NCBI GenBank assembly: GCA_009760855.2
Contig: WPIO01000080.1
Coordinates: 5,001 to 69,000, forward strand
DNA length: 64,000 nt
From: Cristatella mucedo
Taxonomy: Eukaryota; Bryozoa; Phylactolaemata; Cristatellidae
Direction of reading: 5' to 3'
A program made the translations under genes and the position numbers. The notes below the pieces were generated by a model, which ran no database searches, was not told the origin of the DNA, and worked only from the letters and a program-made list of their open reading frames with translations. Numbering within the stretch: the first letter of the stretch is position 1; each line of letters starts with the position of its first letter. Of this stretch, positions 12,475 through 22,990 are shown in pieces.

Positions 12475-12608
12475 AATATATTATTCATTTGCATAGTGCC
12501 CTAAGAGAACTTGATCTCTCTTAAAGCCCTTCACGTATGCCTCGGGGCTCGAGCCCGCGACCTCAGCCAGATCTTGGTCGGAGCCAGCACCTTAAGCAAT
12601 GGACCAAA
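12475..12608 (-). mobile_element. SINE-A copy
   Basis: Read on the minus strand, a tRNA-like head is followed by a box B-like stretch (GGGCTCGAGCCCC) and CATACGTGAAGGGC. Then comes a hairpin tail that ends near CAAATGAATAATA. The tail hairpin resembles the LINE-A 3' end, suggesting LINE-A supplied the enzyme for its movement (inference). Other copies are at 13661, 21705, 27508, 28430 and 30040. Confidence 0.75.
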
Positions 12609-13540
12609 CTTAAATCGAACTTTTTAAGGCAGTATTGCCAGCACATTTCCACGTAGCGCAATTAAGGGAACATACTAAACCGAAAAGAGAAGAAACAGGA
12701 GGAAAAAGGAGGACAGCAAACCGAGGAGCCGGTTAGTAGGCTGGTGAAAGCAACGGCAAGAACCGGTAGTGTCACAGACAGCCGGGCCTGCCTATAGTCA
12801 CCAGACTGCAACTCGAATGGGTTGGCTCAGGCAACTAGTTGAAGCTAGCAGCTGCATGAACAACTGGGACATAGAAATTAACGTCTGTGGTGGTCCTAGC
12901 TCAGGGGAAAAAGAGTGCAGAGTCAGCCAGATAACCGTGAGGTACTCTGCACCCGGGTGCCCATTTAGTACAAATGACTAACGATCATGGTACCGAGCCT
13001 GTTAAATCTCTCAACCGAAAATAGATTATTCTCTTTCACTACCCTGTAATTTTCGCACTCCCTGAACTGCCGACGAAATCAAGCGAATACTCTGAATATT
13101 ATACTTACTGAAATAAAGACATGGCTGTCGACCCAGCAGGCAAAGGAGGCAAGGAGTGCAATAGAAGCTTCGTGGATAATGGAACCGAGTGAGCTTCTAC
13201 TCATTGAGTATCTCACCACCTAGAGCCGATCATTTTTCACCTAGTATCAGTTACGAATAATCACGTGACTGTTTATCTATACTTTTTTCTTCTCCTCGTC
13301 TTCATCAACCTTACTTCTTACCGATATCCAGAAACCACTCAACTAGGGGATCACATACCGTAGAACCCACTAAAAGAACATATGATGCAGCACGAAATAA
13401 AAATATACAATCTATGCACAGCACTGTATACTTACATCCATTTATGATTCAATCTTAGCTGAAAATACTATAGAATATTCTTAGAAAGTAGAAATTCTTT
13501 ATTTAACTGGCACAAGGACCTGGTGGTAAAGAATGCCAGG
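12609..13540. other. No gene recognised
   Basis: No credible exon. Parts of 12615-12990 resemble 15405-15640 (CAGCACATTTCCACGTAGCGCA, then AAGGAGGACAGCAAACC, GTACAAATGACTAACG), so an unclassified dispersed repeat of about 350 bp is present in both places. Confidence 0.5.
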
Positions 13541-13544
13541 ATCA

Positions 13545-14012
13545 ACTTGGCTTAAACAAAAAGCTAAAAACGCACCTGTCTGCCACAGCATTTGGTGGAT
13601 CCTTGTGATTTGTCTGATATGTGCTTATGCTGCTGACACTGTGCATGCTACCACTAAAATATAAAAAATAAATATAATTCATTTGTAGAGCGCCCCAAGA
13701 GAACTTAATCTCTAATAAGGCGCTTCACATATGCCTCTGGGCTCGAGCCCACGACCTCAGTCAGACCTTGGTCGGGGGGGGGGGGGGGAGGCGAACACCT
13801 TAACCACTGTACCAAACCAGCTCGGCGCCAACCACATTTGCATGCAGACCACCTACCACATAATTTTTGCCATGTTATTATTTCCATGTTATTGATGAAC
13901 CATTCAATGAGTAGCCATTCGATAATGTTTCCTTTGCAGAATGTGTGCAAAGGCTAAAAATAAATTAAGCTCTCATGTGGTGCTATTTTAGTGTATAATA
14001 TTATTAATAAGC
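13545..14012 (+). mobile_element. LINE-A 3' end interrupted by a SINE
   Basis: A decayed LINE-A 3' UTR runs from 13545 to about 13660 (CATGCTACCACTAA). It continues after the SINE at about 13829 (CCAACCACATTTGCATGC) to a degenerate tail near 14010. In intact copies the two halves are contiguous (CCACTAACCACATTTGCATG), so the SINE landed in an existing LINE copy. Confidence 0.75.
13661..13828 (-). mobile_element. SINE-A copy nested in LINE-A, with a G15 tract
   Basis: On the minus strand it reads GGTTTGGTACAGTGGTTAAGG (box A-like), then a cytosine run, then the box B-like GGGCTCGAGCCC, the hairpin AAGCGCC...GGGGCGCT and a T-rich tail. On the plus strand a run of 15 G bases lies at 13774-13788 inside the tRNA-like part, an expansion not present in the other copies. 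Confidence 0.8.
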
Positions 14013-14435
14013 AGACCCAGATGTGTATGATCTCAAGGTATAAAGACTGAACCGTGGAGATAATCTGGTCATGAAATTGGATGGACACTACAGATATGTG
14101 CACCGTGATTTTGTGTGGATGCTTCAGGATATACACAGGTAGTATCCCATTTGGAAGTTGTAAACACAGAAGCCATGCACCCCGAACGCCAGCAAACACG
14201 ACAGCACAGAATAATAAGAATGTGTACCATCGACAAGCCTACCACTGCCACACTCTGCATAGACTGATAGTGTGTGGCAGCAAGATATAACTCTTGATTT
14301 GTATGCGACATGCAGCAACGATCATCAAGAGTTTCTATTTGGTTCGAGCAGGCGAGACCATCTGGTGGCAGAGAAGAGGGGAGAAAGGAAAGCCGAGGAG
14401 CAAATGAGACAGTGGGGTCAGGTGCAAGCTATGGG

Positions 14436-14655
14436 TAGTAATAATAATAATAATACATGCATATAGCACCATAAGAGGATTGAACGTCTTTCTGGCACTT
14501 TACAGATGCTGTATAGAAGGCATTAATAAATGACTAGGTGGAACATGTAAAGCAAAGGTAATATGCAGAGGTTACTTGCAAGCAGCAAGGACAGTGTAAG
14601 CATGCATACTCTCACGAAGGACGAATCACGAAGACCCAATAACTGCTGTAATAAA
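14436..14655 (-). mobile_element. LINE-A 3' UTR fragment
   Basis: On the plus strand, AATAATAATAATAATACATGC is followed by the reversed terminal hairpin (CACCATAAGAGGATTGAACG...GGCACTTTACAGATGCTG). Reversed 3' UTR sequence then runs to GAAGGACGAATCACGAAGACCC. The copy is short and heavily diverged. A weakly similar piece of the reverse transcriptase region lies at 14130-14190. Confidence 0.65.
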
Positions 14656-15063
14656 CAAATTTGTTCGTAGTAGCCTTGTGCAGCAGGACACAAGCAGCAA
14701 AGTTAATATTACTGCTAACATATATTGAGGGTACACGGCAGAATCACTAGCCTTGGTCCTGGCTGCTCCTATAACATATAAGACATTGGCAACCGACCTA
14801 GAGATGGGGAGCAAGTCTGAAACCAGAGTGGTCGAGTGTAAGATCCAATTATTTATAATTACACGGCTGCCTCAGGCAGCCAATAGCAGCTAGCAGCAGC
14901 ACCAAGGAGCAACGCAAGGCAATAATCTCTAAAGTTACAGCTTGGTGGGAAAGGAGGTAGATACTGTCTGTTCTCCATAAGCACCTTAGGTGGGGACCCA
15001 GTGCAGCCGGCAGGGATTGGAACAGACTTTAAGGTGTTATTGATAGAATGGAAGGCCTGATGG

Positions 15064-15345
15064 GGAACATTTAACGGTTCAACTTGTATATGTTGTCTAA
15101 GCAGGCCAATATTGTTTAACTGCTACCTAGTACAAAGTAGGCAGACTTGACTGTGCATCTGATACGGTCGTCTAGTGAGAGGTCACGTTGGAACAGGACA
15201 CCTAGATTTTGGAAAGGTACAACAGGAGAGATGCTACCTGAACCCCATTTTGAAGAACTGAACACTGACGCCATGCACCTCAAATGACAGACGACATGAT
15301 TCAATGGGTTAATCAGCATTTGCAGCATCGATAGACAACTGCAAC
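15064..15345 (-). mobile_element. LINE-A reverse transcriptase fragment
   Basis: The minus frame at 15116-15328 includes NLGVLFQRDLSLDDRI and CTVKSAYF, matching the LINE-A frame at 10189-10794 (NLGVIFQSDLSLDDHI, TVKSAYF). The segment is cut off on both sides and has no catalytic part. Confidence 0.8.
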
Positions 15346-16395
15346 TCGTTGTATTCGATCAAAGAATTCACCAGCAAGATTTAATACTTGATATTGATAC
15401 GAACTGGAGGCACTATTGCCAACACGTTTGCATGTAGCGCAAATAAGGAAAAACCGTTGAAAGGCATGCAATAGGAGGGAAGAGAAGAGCAAACCTGAGC
15501 AGCTAGGCGGCTGGTTAGGCAGCCTGGTGAAAGCAAAGAAATTGACCTCTGTGCTTCAATGGAAAGGGGTCTGATTCAACCAGTTAACCATAAGTGACTC
15601 AGCACCTGGGCACCCATTTGGCACTTAGTACAAATGACTAACGGTCAGGGCACAGGGCATGCGGAATTTTTCAACAGCAGACTAATATAGATCTCTTTCC
15701 CTAACCTCCTATTTTCATACTTCCTGAACTGACAACGAAATCTGGTGAATATTTGACTTGTTGATTCTGTACAATTGAACCAATGAAAAGCAACGCATGC
15801 TCTAGCATACCATACAAACGTATTTAGCAACTCTGAACTCGTATTCTTAGCTTGATGGAGATTCCATAATAGCTAAAGCGGACATTCATTTTGACATGGG
15901 CTTTGGCTCAGCCGGGTGAGGTTATGATAAGTCTGCTATAATTGAAATTAATTATCGTAATACATCTACGTGATAAGAAATGCTATTCACATGGTACCAC
16001 AGCCTACTCTTCACCGTAGGCTAATTATAATATTAATTGTTAATACTAATCAATTCTATAGAATCCTTACAGAGCCAAGTCTCTTCCTAGGTAGTAAAAA
16101 ATGAAGTAAACGAAACATGTCGTTTGGTAAGTGGTAACATGGACTTCATCAGCATGCATACACAGGACAACTCATCGGGACTCAGTGAATGCTTTGCCGA
16201 GCAGAAGCGATTTAGCTTCTTTATAGATATCACTCAATCAAGGAATGCCTTGTCATCAGAGGAGTGAGTCCTAGGCTTTGGGAGCTTTCTGACTACAGGC
16301 ACTGTCTCCACAGTATTGTAGGTTGATAAAGACACATCTAAACGACGTGAATCAGATGAGTAGGTGGGACGATGCGTAGCGTAATGGTAAAGTAG
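15346..16395. other. No gene recognised; dispersed repeat at 15405-15640
   Basis: The first 300 bp share a dispersed repeat with 12615-12990. The rest looks unique and AT-rich, with no exon I can support. Confidence 0.4.
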
Positions 16396-17112
16396 TTCTG
16401 GTAATTAAAATAATAATAATAACGATACATTTGATATAGCATCCTCAGAGAGCTCAATCTCTTCCTAGGCACTTTACATTTGCTGCATAGGAAGCACGAT
16501 CAAATGGTTGGTGGTAACATGAACAATGCTTGCAAGAATAACATGGCCGAGATGACATGCACAGGGTGATAAATAGCATAATATGGTTTGGGGTGACCTG
16601 CACAGGGTCAGCATGTACAGTGTCAGCACACATGAGCACACACAAATGACGAATCGCATGGACCCACTAAATTGCTGTGATAAGTTGATGCGTTTTTTAG
16701 TTTCTTTTATAATGTGGTCAAGCCAAAGGATGTCGTGACCCAGATTGGAAGCGAGTTCCATGCGTTGGGAGCAAACGCACTAAAAGCACGATCTCTAAAG
16801 TATGAGGTTTGCATGAGGTTTATGTAAATAAGTAAATCCTGAAAAGCAAGTGGTACGATGCTTAGCCCGGTGGGGGGAGTGGGGGAGTACATCTGATAGC
16901 TGGGTTGGAGCCAAAGAATGAAGAGACCTAAAAGTGATTGACAGACCTTTGTAGCCGATGCGTTGCTTAATAGGGAGCCAGTGCAGGTCGGTGAGAAGTG
17001 GTATGATGAGGCAACTGTCAAGCTCGCAATGGACAAGCCTAGCGGTCGAGTTTTGCGCAAGCTGTCAGTGCCTGATTGCATAGGCCGGTAGACCAGCAAG
17101 CAGTGGAGCAAG
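16396..17112 (-). mobile_element. LINE-A C-terminal reverse transcriptase and 3' end
   Basis: The plus strand starts with AATAATAATAATAACG and the reversed hairpin (AGCATCCTCAGAGAGCTC...GGCACTTTACATTTGCTGC). On the minus strand the frame at 16707-17111 carries the family connection region (LSIASLTVASSYHF, SLLGLFILWLQPSYQMYSPT) in a shifted frame, so it is a frame-broken relic. Similar reversed pieces continue weakly to about 17200. Confidence 0.8.
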
Positions 17113-17355
17113 TTAATTGAGTGACAGAAAAGTCAGTAACTAATATAGATGTCGATGTGCTACTTAGTAGAAAGCCAGTGCAGGTCGCTGAGAAGCAGTG
17201 CTCTGAGGACATGGTCTACCTAACAACAGTCCAGTCCAGAAGGCATACAGTTACAAAATGCATATGTTATCCCTGTCTAGGGCAGGCCCGAAGTTTGTTT
17301 GTGCAAGTACATAGAAAGCAGATGCACAAGAATGTACCTAACACGTTGCCGTCTA

Positions 17356-17520
17356 GTTATGTAATGTATCTCCGTCTGTAATTCCACTAAGTCATAAAGA
17401 CCATGTGGGTGCTACACAGGAGAGTTTGGTATAGCCCACTCACAGCCTAAGCGGCTTTCGGTACACTTTCGGTTGCCAACAGACTTTGTCTCATGCAACA
17501 AAGTGAAAGTGGGAAGCATA
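17356..17520 (-). mobile_element. LINE-B 3' end fragment
   Basis: On the plus strand it begins GTAATGTATCTCCGTCTGTA and continues through GTCATAAAGACCATGTGGG, CCTAAGCGGCTTTCGGTAC and TCTCATGCAACAAAG. The same order is found at 30725-30925 and 31488-31912 and, in the opposite direction, at 29850-29978 and 56510-56648. LINE-B has no ATT tail. Confidence 0.75.
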
Positions 17521-17897
17521 AAAAGGGTGCTTGTAACAGGCTATATGGATTTCGTGCAGGTGTCACAAGAAATAGCCTACCTTAGCATGTTCTAAACGAT
17601 GGGAAACATATGCCATGCACCTCAAATACCAGGCTTATTGCTGCCATAGGTTAATCAGCATCTGCAGCATTGACAGGACTACCTGGGCAACTCCATGCAT
17701 ATGGTAACAAAGTGGCAGCTGGATGCGATAAACACGTGATAAGAATTGGAAATAAGGTACAATCACATGGATAGCTGCATGTTATGCAAGTAAGGCAAGA
17801 CGATAGGAAATCGGGTAACAATAAGAGTACTAGGATACTGCAGCCAGTTTAGAAGGCTGGCTATCCAACAGCTCGAACCCTCTGCAGCAGGAAGGCA
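17521..17897. other. No gene recognised; possible LINE-A relic
   Basis: A short stretch near 17600-17690 (CCATGCACCTCAAAT, GTTAATCAGCATCTGCAGCA) also occurs near 15270-15330, inside LINE-A-derived sequence. Nothing else is supported. Confidence 0.4.
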
Positions 17898-17968
17898 ATG
17901 AAAGCCCCTTCTCTGAGCTCCTGCTGCTACTGCTGCTGCCTCTCCACTGCTACTGCTGCTACCTTTCA

Positions 17969-18001
<33 letters not shown>

Positions 18002-18231
18002 TCTCTCAGCTGCAGCTAATCTGCTGCCTCTCTCAGGTGCTGGTGCTGCTGCCTGTCAGCTGCTGCTACTGCAGCTACCTCTCAGCTGATGCTGCTGAGA
18101 CTGCCTCTCTCAGCTACTGCTGCTGAGACTGCCTCTCTCAGCTACTGCTGCTGAGACTGCCTCTCAGCTACTGCTGCTACCTGTAAGCTGCTGCAGCTGC
18201 TGCTGCCTCTCTCAGCTGCAGCTAATCTGCA

Positions 18232-18234
18232 TAT

Positions 18235-18284
<50 letters not shown>

Positions 18285-18293
18285 TATATAATA
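18232..18293. repeat. AT dinucleotide microsatellite within the CTG region
   Basis: ATATACATATATACATATATAT grades into a near-pure AT run that interrupts the CTG repeats. Confidence 0.9.
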
Positions 18294-18391
18294 TCCATTC
18301 TGCTGCCTCTCTCAGGTGCTGCTGCTGATGCTACCTGTCAGCTGCTGCTGCCTCTCAGCTGCTGCTGCCTCAACTTGCTACTGCTGAAGCA

Positions 18392-18436
<45 letters not shown>

Positions 18437-18589
18437 AAGCCTTTCAACTACTGCTGATGACTTTGCCTTTGAGGTGCTGCTGCTGCCTTCCAGCTACTGC
18501 TGTTGCTGCTGCTGCCTTTAAGCTGCTGCTGTTGCTACTACCTTGCAGCTGCTGCTGCTGCCTTTCACCAACTGCTCATGCTGCTGGCT

Positions 18590-19015
18590 GTCCTAGCTGA
18601 TGTTGCTGCTGCCTGTCTTAGCTGCTGCTGCTGCTGCCTGTCCTAGCTGCTGCTGCTGCTGCTCCCTCTCCTGGCTGCTCCTGCTGCTGCCTCTCCTAGC
18701 TGCTGCTGCCTCTCCTAGCTGCTGCTGCCTCTCCTAGCTGCTGCTGCCTCTCCTAGCTGCTGCTGCCTCTCCTAGCTGCTGCTGCCTCTCCTAGCTGCTG
18801 CTGCCTCTCCTAGCTGCTGCTGCTGCTGCCTCTCCTAGCTGCTGCTGCTGCTGCCTCTCCTAGCTGCTGCTGCTGCTGCCTCTCCTAGCTGCTGCTGCTG
18901 CTGCCTCTCCTAGCTGCTGCTGCTGCTGCCTCTCCTAGCTGCTGCTGCTGCTGCCTCTCCTAGCTGCTGCTGCTGCCTCTCCTAGCTGCTGCTGCTGCTG
19001 CTGCCTCTCCTAGCA
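18590..19015. repeat. Minisatellite of CTG runs punctuated by CCTCTCCTAG
   Basis: Units of the form (CTG)2-5 CCTCTCCTAG recur more than fifteen times. Unit length varies in steps of three through the number of CTG triplets, which points to two levels of slippage. Confidence 0.85.
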
Positions 19016-19109
19016 ACTGCTGCTGGCTCTCAGCTGCTGCTGCCTAAGCTGCTGCTTCAGCCTCTCCCTGCTGCTGCTGCTGCCGTACTGCTTCTGCTGC
19101 TGCCCCACT

Positions 19110-19850
19110 GCTGCTTCTGTTGCTGCCTGTGACCCGCTGCTTCTGTTGCTGCCTGTGACCCGCTTCTGCTGCTGCTGCTGCTGCCTGTGACCCGCTGCTG
19201 CTGCTGCTGCTGCTGCCTGTGACCCGCTGCTGCTGCTGCTGCTGCTGCCTGTGACCCGCTGCTGCTGCTGCTGCTGCTGCTGCCTGTGACCCGCTGCTGC
19301 TGCTGCTGCTGCCTGTGACCCGCTGCTGCTGCTGCTGCTGCCTGTGACCCGCTGCTGCTGCTGCTGCTGCTGCTGCTGCCTGTGACCCGCTGCTGCTGCT
19401 GCTGCTGCCTGTGACCCGCTGCTGCTGCTGCTACTGCCTGTGACCCGCTGCTGCTGCTGCTGCTGCTGCTGCTGCCTGTGCTGCTGCTGCTGCTGCTGCC
19501 TGTGACCTGCTGCTGCTGCTGCTGCTGCCTGTGACCCGCTGCTGCTGCTGCTGCTGCTGCCTGTGACCCGCTGCTGCTGCTGCTGCTGCTGCTGCCTGTG
19601 ACCCGCTGCTGCTGCTGCCTGTGACCCGCTGCTGCTGCTGCTACTGCCTGTGACCCGCTGCTGCTGCTGCTGCTGCTGCTGCCTGTGACCCGCTGCTGCT
19701 GCTGCTGCCTGTGACCTGCTGCTGCTGCTGCTGCTGCCTGTGACCCGCTGCTGCTGCTGCTGCTGCCTGTGACCCGCTGCTGCTGCTGCTGCTGCTGCCT
19801 GTGACCTGCTGCTGCTGCTGATGATGCCTGTGACCCGCTGCTGCTGCTGC
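19110..19850. repeat. Minisatellite of CTG runs punctuated by CCTGTGACCCG
   Basis: More than twenty units of (CTG)3-8 CCTGTGACCCG. On the minus strand the frame 19057-19866 stays open as a repeat of GHRQQQQQ, VTGSSSS and GSQAAAA segments. Shifts of one base between units rotate the reading among Q, S and A codons, which is not expected of a selected protein. Confidence 0.85.
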
Positions 19851-20720
19851 TGCTGCTGCCTTTCACCCGCTGCTGCTGCTGCTGCTGCTGCCGCCTTTCA
19901 CCCGCTGCTGCTGCCGTTCAGCTGCTGCTGCCGTTCAGCTGCTGCTGCCGTTCAGCTGCTGCTGCCGTTCAGCTGCCTCTTAGCTGCTGCTGCCGTTCAG
20001 CTGCCTCTTAGCTGCTGCTGCCGTTCAGCTGCCTCTCAGCTGCTGCTGTTGCTGCCTCTGCCAGCTGCTGCTGCTGCCTCTCTCAGCTGCTGACTGCCTT
20101 TCAGCTGCTGATGCTGCCTCTCCCTGCTGCTGCTGCTGCCCCACTGCTGCTGCTGCTGCCCCACTGCTGCTGCTGCTGCCCCACTGCTGCTGCTGCTGCC
20201 TCACTGCTGCTACTGCTGCCTCACTGCTGCTGCTGCTGCCTTACTGTTTCTGCTGCTGCCTAACTGCTGCTGCTGCCCCACTGCTGTTGCTGCCTTACTG
20301 CTGCTACTGCTGCCTTACTGCTGCTGCTGCTGCCTCACTGCTGCTTCTGCCTCTCCCAGTTGCTGCCTCTCTCAGGTGCTGCTGCTGCCTTACTGCTGCT
20401 GCTGCCTCACTGCTGCTGCTGCTCCACTGCTGTTGCTGCCTTACTGCTGCTACTGCTGCCTTACTGCTGCTGCTGCTGCCTTACTGCTGCTGCTTCTGCC
20501 TCTCCCAGTTGCTGCCTCTCTCAGGTGCTGCTGCTGCCTTACTGCTGCTGCTGCTGACTTTCAGCTGCAGCCTCACTGCTGCTGTTGCTTCTGACTCTCA
20601 GCTGCTGTCTCACTGCTGCTGCTGCTGCATCTCAGCTGCTGCTGCTGCATCTCAGCTGCTGCTGCTGCATCTCAGCTGCTGCTGCTGTTGCCTCTTAACT
20701 TTTATTGTTGCAACTGCTGC

Positions 20721-21704
20721 CTCAGATTCAGCCCGGCACTTCTTACTTGGCACTAGCACAAGCTTTGCAAAGAACTGGCTGAGCAATCATTCAAACTTTA
20801 TGGGTGGCAATGTCCTTTGACTTAAATTTAGATGCCATATAAGTTTAATTCTAGACCAATTTTCCAGCCTTGGTTTTGTTTTTAACCGCAATATCAAATA
20901 CTATACTTGTTGGTACGGCACCTTTTACGAAGCAAATTCCCTTTATAGGGCTTTACGAATAGTTGTAGGACAAAAGTGTCAAACCGGGATTAATGATACA
21001 CATGTCATAATGCTTAGTAAAACGTGCGCAGCTACACAAGTACAACTATAAGGCAAACATGCACAAGCACAAGAGAGCCTGGGAGCAACCTTTAGTAGGC
21101 TCACTTGTAAATAACAAGAACTGATTCAGGCAATGGTGAGAACAAATAGAACACAGACACGGAAGGCAATTTAACTGGAGTCGTGACAGGATAGGCAGAG
21201 CGATAGTACACGTCAACTGTCTGGAGCCTGACCAGGTGGGTGAAGCTGATAAAATGGGCAATACAGGCAAGGTACAGCAGAGAATAAGCTCGGTTACCTA
21301 TTCTATCATCTACTTCTCTACAACTGGGCATCGGTTTGCAGCTACACTGTCGACATACCACACTGTGAGGGAAATTACAGTAACCAGATACAGCTCGACA
21401 GTTAGCCAGGGAGAATAGGACAACTGAAGGGGTTACCTAGAATACTAAGTAGCCTCATAAGTTTATACGGTAAGTTAGTAGCTTAATCAAGAGACAATGA
21501 AGTTCATTTCGCCCGGAAGACAAAGGCATGCACGTTAATTGCTGCGTGTCTGCGAGGGTTACCCCCCCCCCCCCAGCACGGTTCCCTCTGACAGTACTTG
21601 CTCAAGTTACCGACTCAAGACGAAAATTGTGTGGTGGCAAAATAAAGGTCTCGCGACACCGGCGTTAGAAGTCAGAAACGAAGGTTTAGTACGAACTCCA
21701 CAAT
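20721..21704. other. No gene recognised
   Basis: Unique-looking sequence. A cytosine run of about a dozen bases lies near 21562-21573. The small frames here show no recognisable domain. Confidence 0.4.
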
Positions 21705-21842
21705 AATAATAATATACTTCATTTGTACAGCGCCCAAGAGAATCTCTTCTCAGGGGCTTCAAATATGCCTCGGGGCTCAGCTCACGACCTCAGGCACACC
21801 TTAATCGGGGCTAGCACCTTAACCGCCGGACCAAGCCTGCTA
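21705..21842 (-). mobile_element. SINE-A copy
   Basis: On the plus strand: AATAATAATATACTTCATTTG, the reversed hairpin (CAGCGCCCAAGAGAATCTC), ATGCCTCGGGGCTCAG and CACCTTAACCGCCGGACCAA. It belongs to the same family as 30040-30172, its counterpart in the duplicated block. Confidence 0.75.
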
Positions 21843-22699
21843 AACTGTCAACATTCGCTTTTAGAAGCAGCGCTTACATGGCGCGGCTACGAGAAAGTTG
21901 TTCTTGGCTCAAGAGCGGCTGCACGTCAGCCTAACGTATTCGGCACTGTCAAAATATAGCGTATATATAATCTAGCAGAAAGGCACCGCTCTGAGTAAGG
22001 AATGCATGTTCTATTCATGGCGCCAGAAAGCGGTAAAATTTTGCAGAGAACTTTCTGATGATGGGAGCTTGCGCAACACGAAAAATTACCGCTAAGCAGC
22101 ATACGCAAGCCTTCGCGTCCCTGCTACCTCCACCTAGGCGCTTAAAGTTCGCCTCCAATAACGAATACTTACGGTAATGACGTCGTCTGCTTGAGTAGGG
22201 CTACATTCTAGTTAGGACTCCAAAAGCCACCCCAGGCTGACAATTGACTCGGCGTCGCTCACCTAATCAACTCCTGTTGCATACGGCAAGGCATGTCTAC
22301 AATTTATGGCGCGCTACCTCTAAATTTCCGGTAAACGGCGTGCGGAAAGCCGACGCAGCTGGGTCACGTGGTCTTGCCGCTCCTAACGTGACGTCAAATC
22401 GCCGCGGTCGCTTGGGCTAACCACGTTTACCCCCCCCCCCCCCCCCCCAGCCTGCTCATCACCGGCCTACTTGATGTAGCAGCCCGTGACGACTAGCAAA
22501 TAGCGGCGCTTGACGTGCGAACATCGGCGCACGCTCGCCTCGGGCTTTTCGTATCCTGTTCAAACTCCACTCGGAGTTACCAACACTACAGAAGAAGAAC
22601 TGTCCATTAACTACCGGCCGAAATTTTTGCCGCACATGCCCTCTTGCGTGATCTCAGCCGGCAACTTCTGAAACTATTGTATTTTATTAAATGCTCCTT

Positions 22700-22990
22700 T
22701 AGCAACCAGATAACTCAATTACTGATGGCCGGCAGAGTACTCAGCCTCTTTCCAGGCAATTTTTATTTGCTGCAAAGAAATCACGATCAAATGGTTAGTG
22801 GTAGCGTGCTCAACGCCAACAAGCATAACGTGGTAGGGGTAATATGCACAAGGTCAGCATGCAGATATGGTTAGTGGTTGCATGAGAAGTATCAGCACTC
22901 ATAAGCACGTTAACGACGAATCACATGGATCCACTAAGTGCTGTCATTAATAGGTACGTCGTGTAAGTGTTTCGCAATAATAATGCTTCG
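22700..22990 (-). mobile_element. LINE-A 3' UTR fragment inside duplication copy A
   Basis: Reversed 3' UTR landmarks follow in order (TTTATTTGCTGCAAAGAAATC, AAATGGTTAGTGGTAGC, AAGGTCAGCATGCAGATATG, GACGAATCACATGGATCCAC). The same fragment occurs at 30975-31265, so it predates the duplication. Confidence 0.75.

Larger units (their letters stand above)
17898..20720. repeat. Large CTG-based compound repeat region
   Basis: About 2.8 kb made almost wholly of CTG runs separated by short interruptions. The interruptions change along the region: CTCTCAG (17.9-18.4 kb), CCTCTCCTAG (18.6-19.0 kb), CCTGTGACCCG (19.1-19.85 kb), CCGTTCAG (19.9-20.05 kb), and CCCCACTG, TCACTG or TTACTG (20.1-20.6 kb). 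Long frames on both strands (for example 19057-19866 minus, Q, S, G and A-rich; 20287-20820 plus, L, C and A-rich) have no recognisable domain. I treat them as artefacts of the repeat. Confidence 0.95.

Noticed and set aside
12769-12981. 70-codon plus frame in a dispersed repeat
   Set aside because: The segment is shared with 15405-15640 where the frame is not kept, so it is repeat sequence.
19057-19866. 269-codon Q/S/G/A-rich minus frame in the CTG region
   Set aside because: The reading slides among Q, S and A codons from unit to unit, as expected of unselected CAG repeats, and no non-repeat domain is attached.
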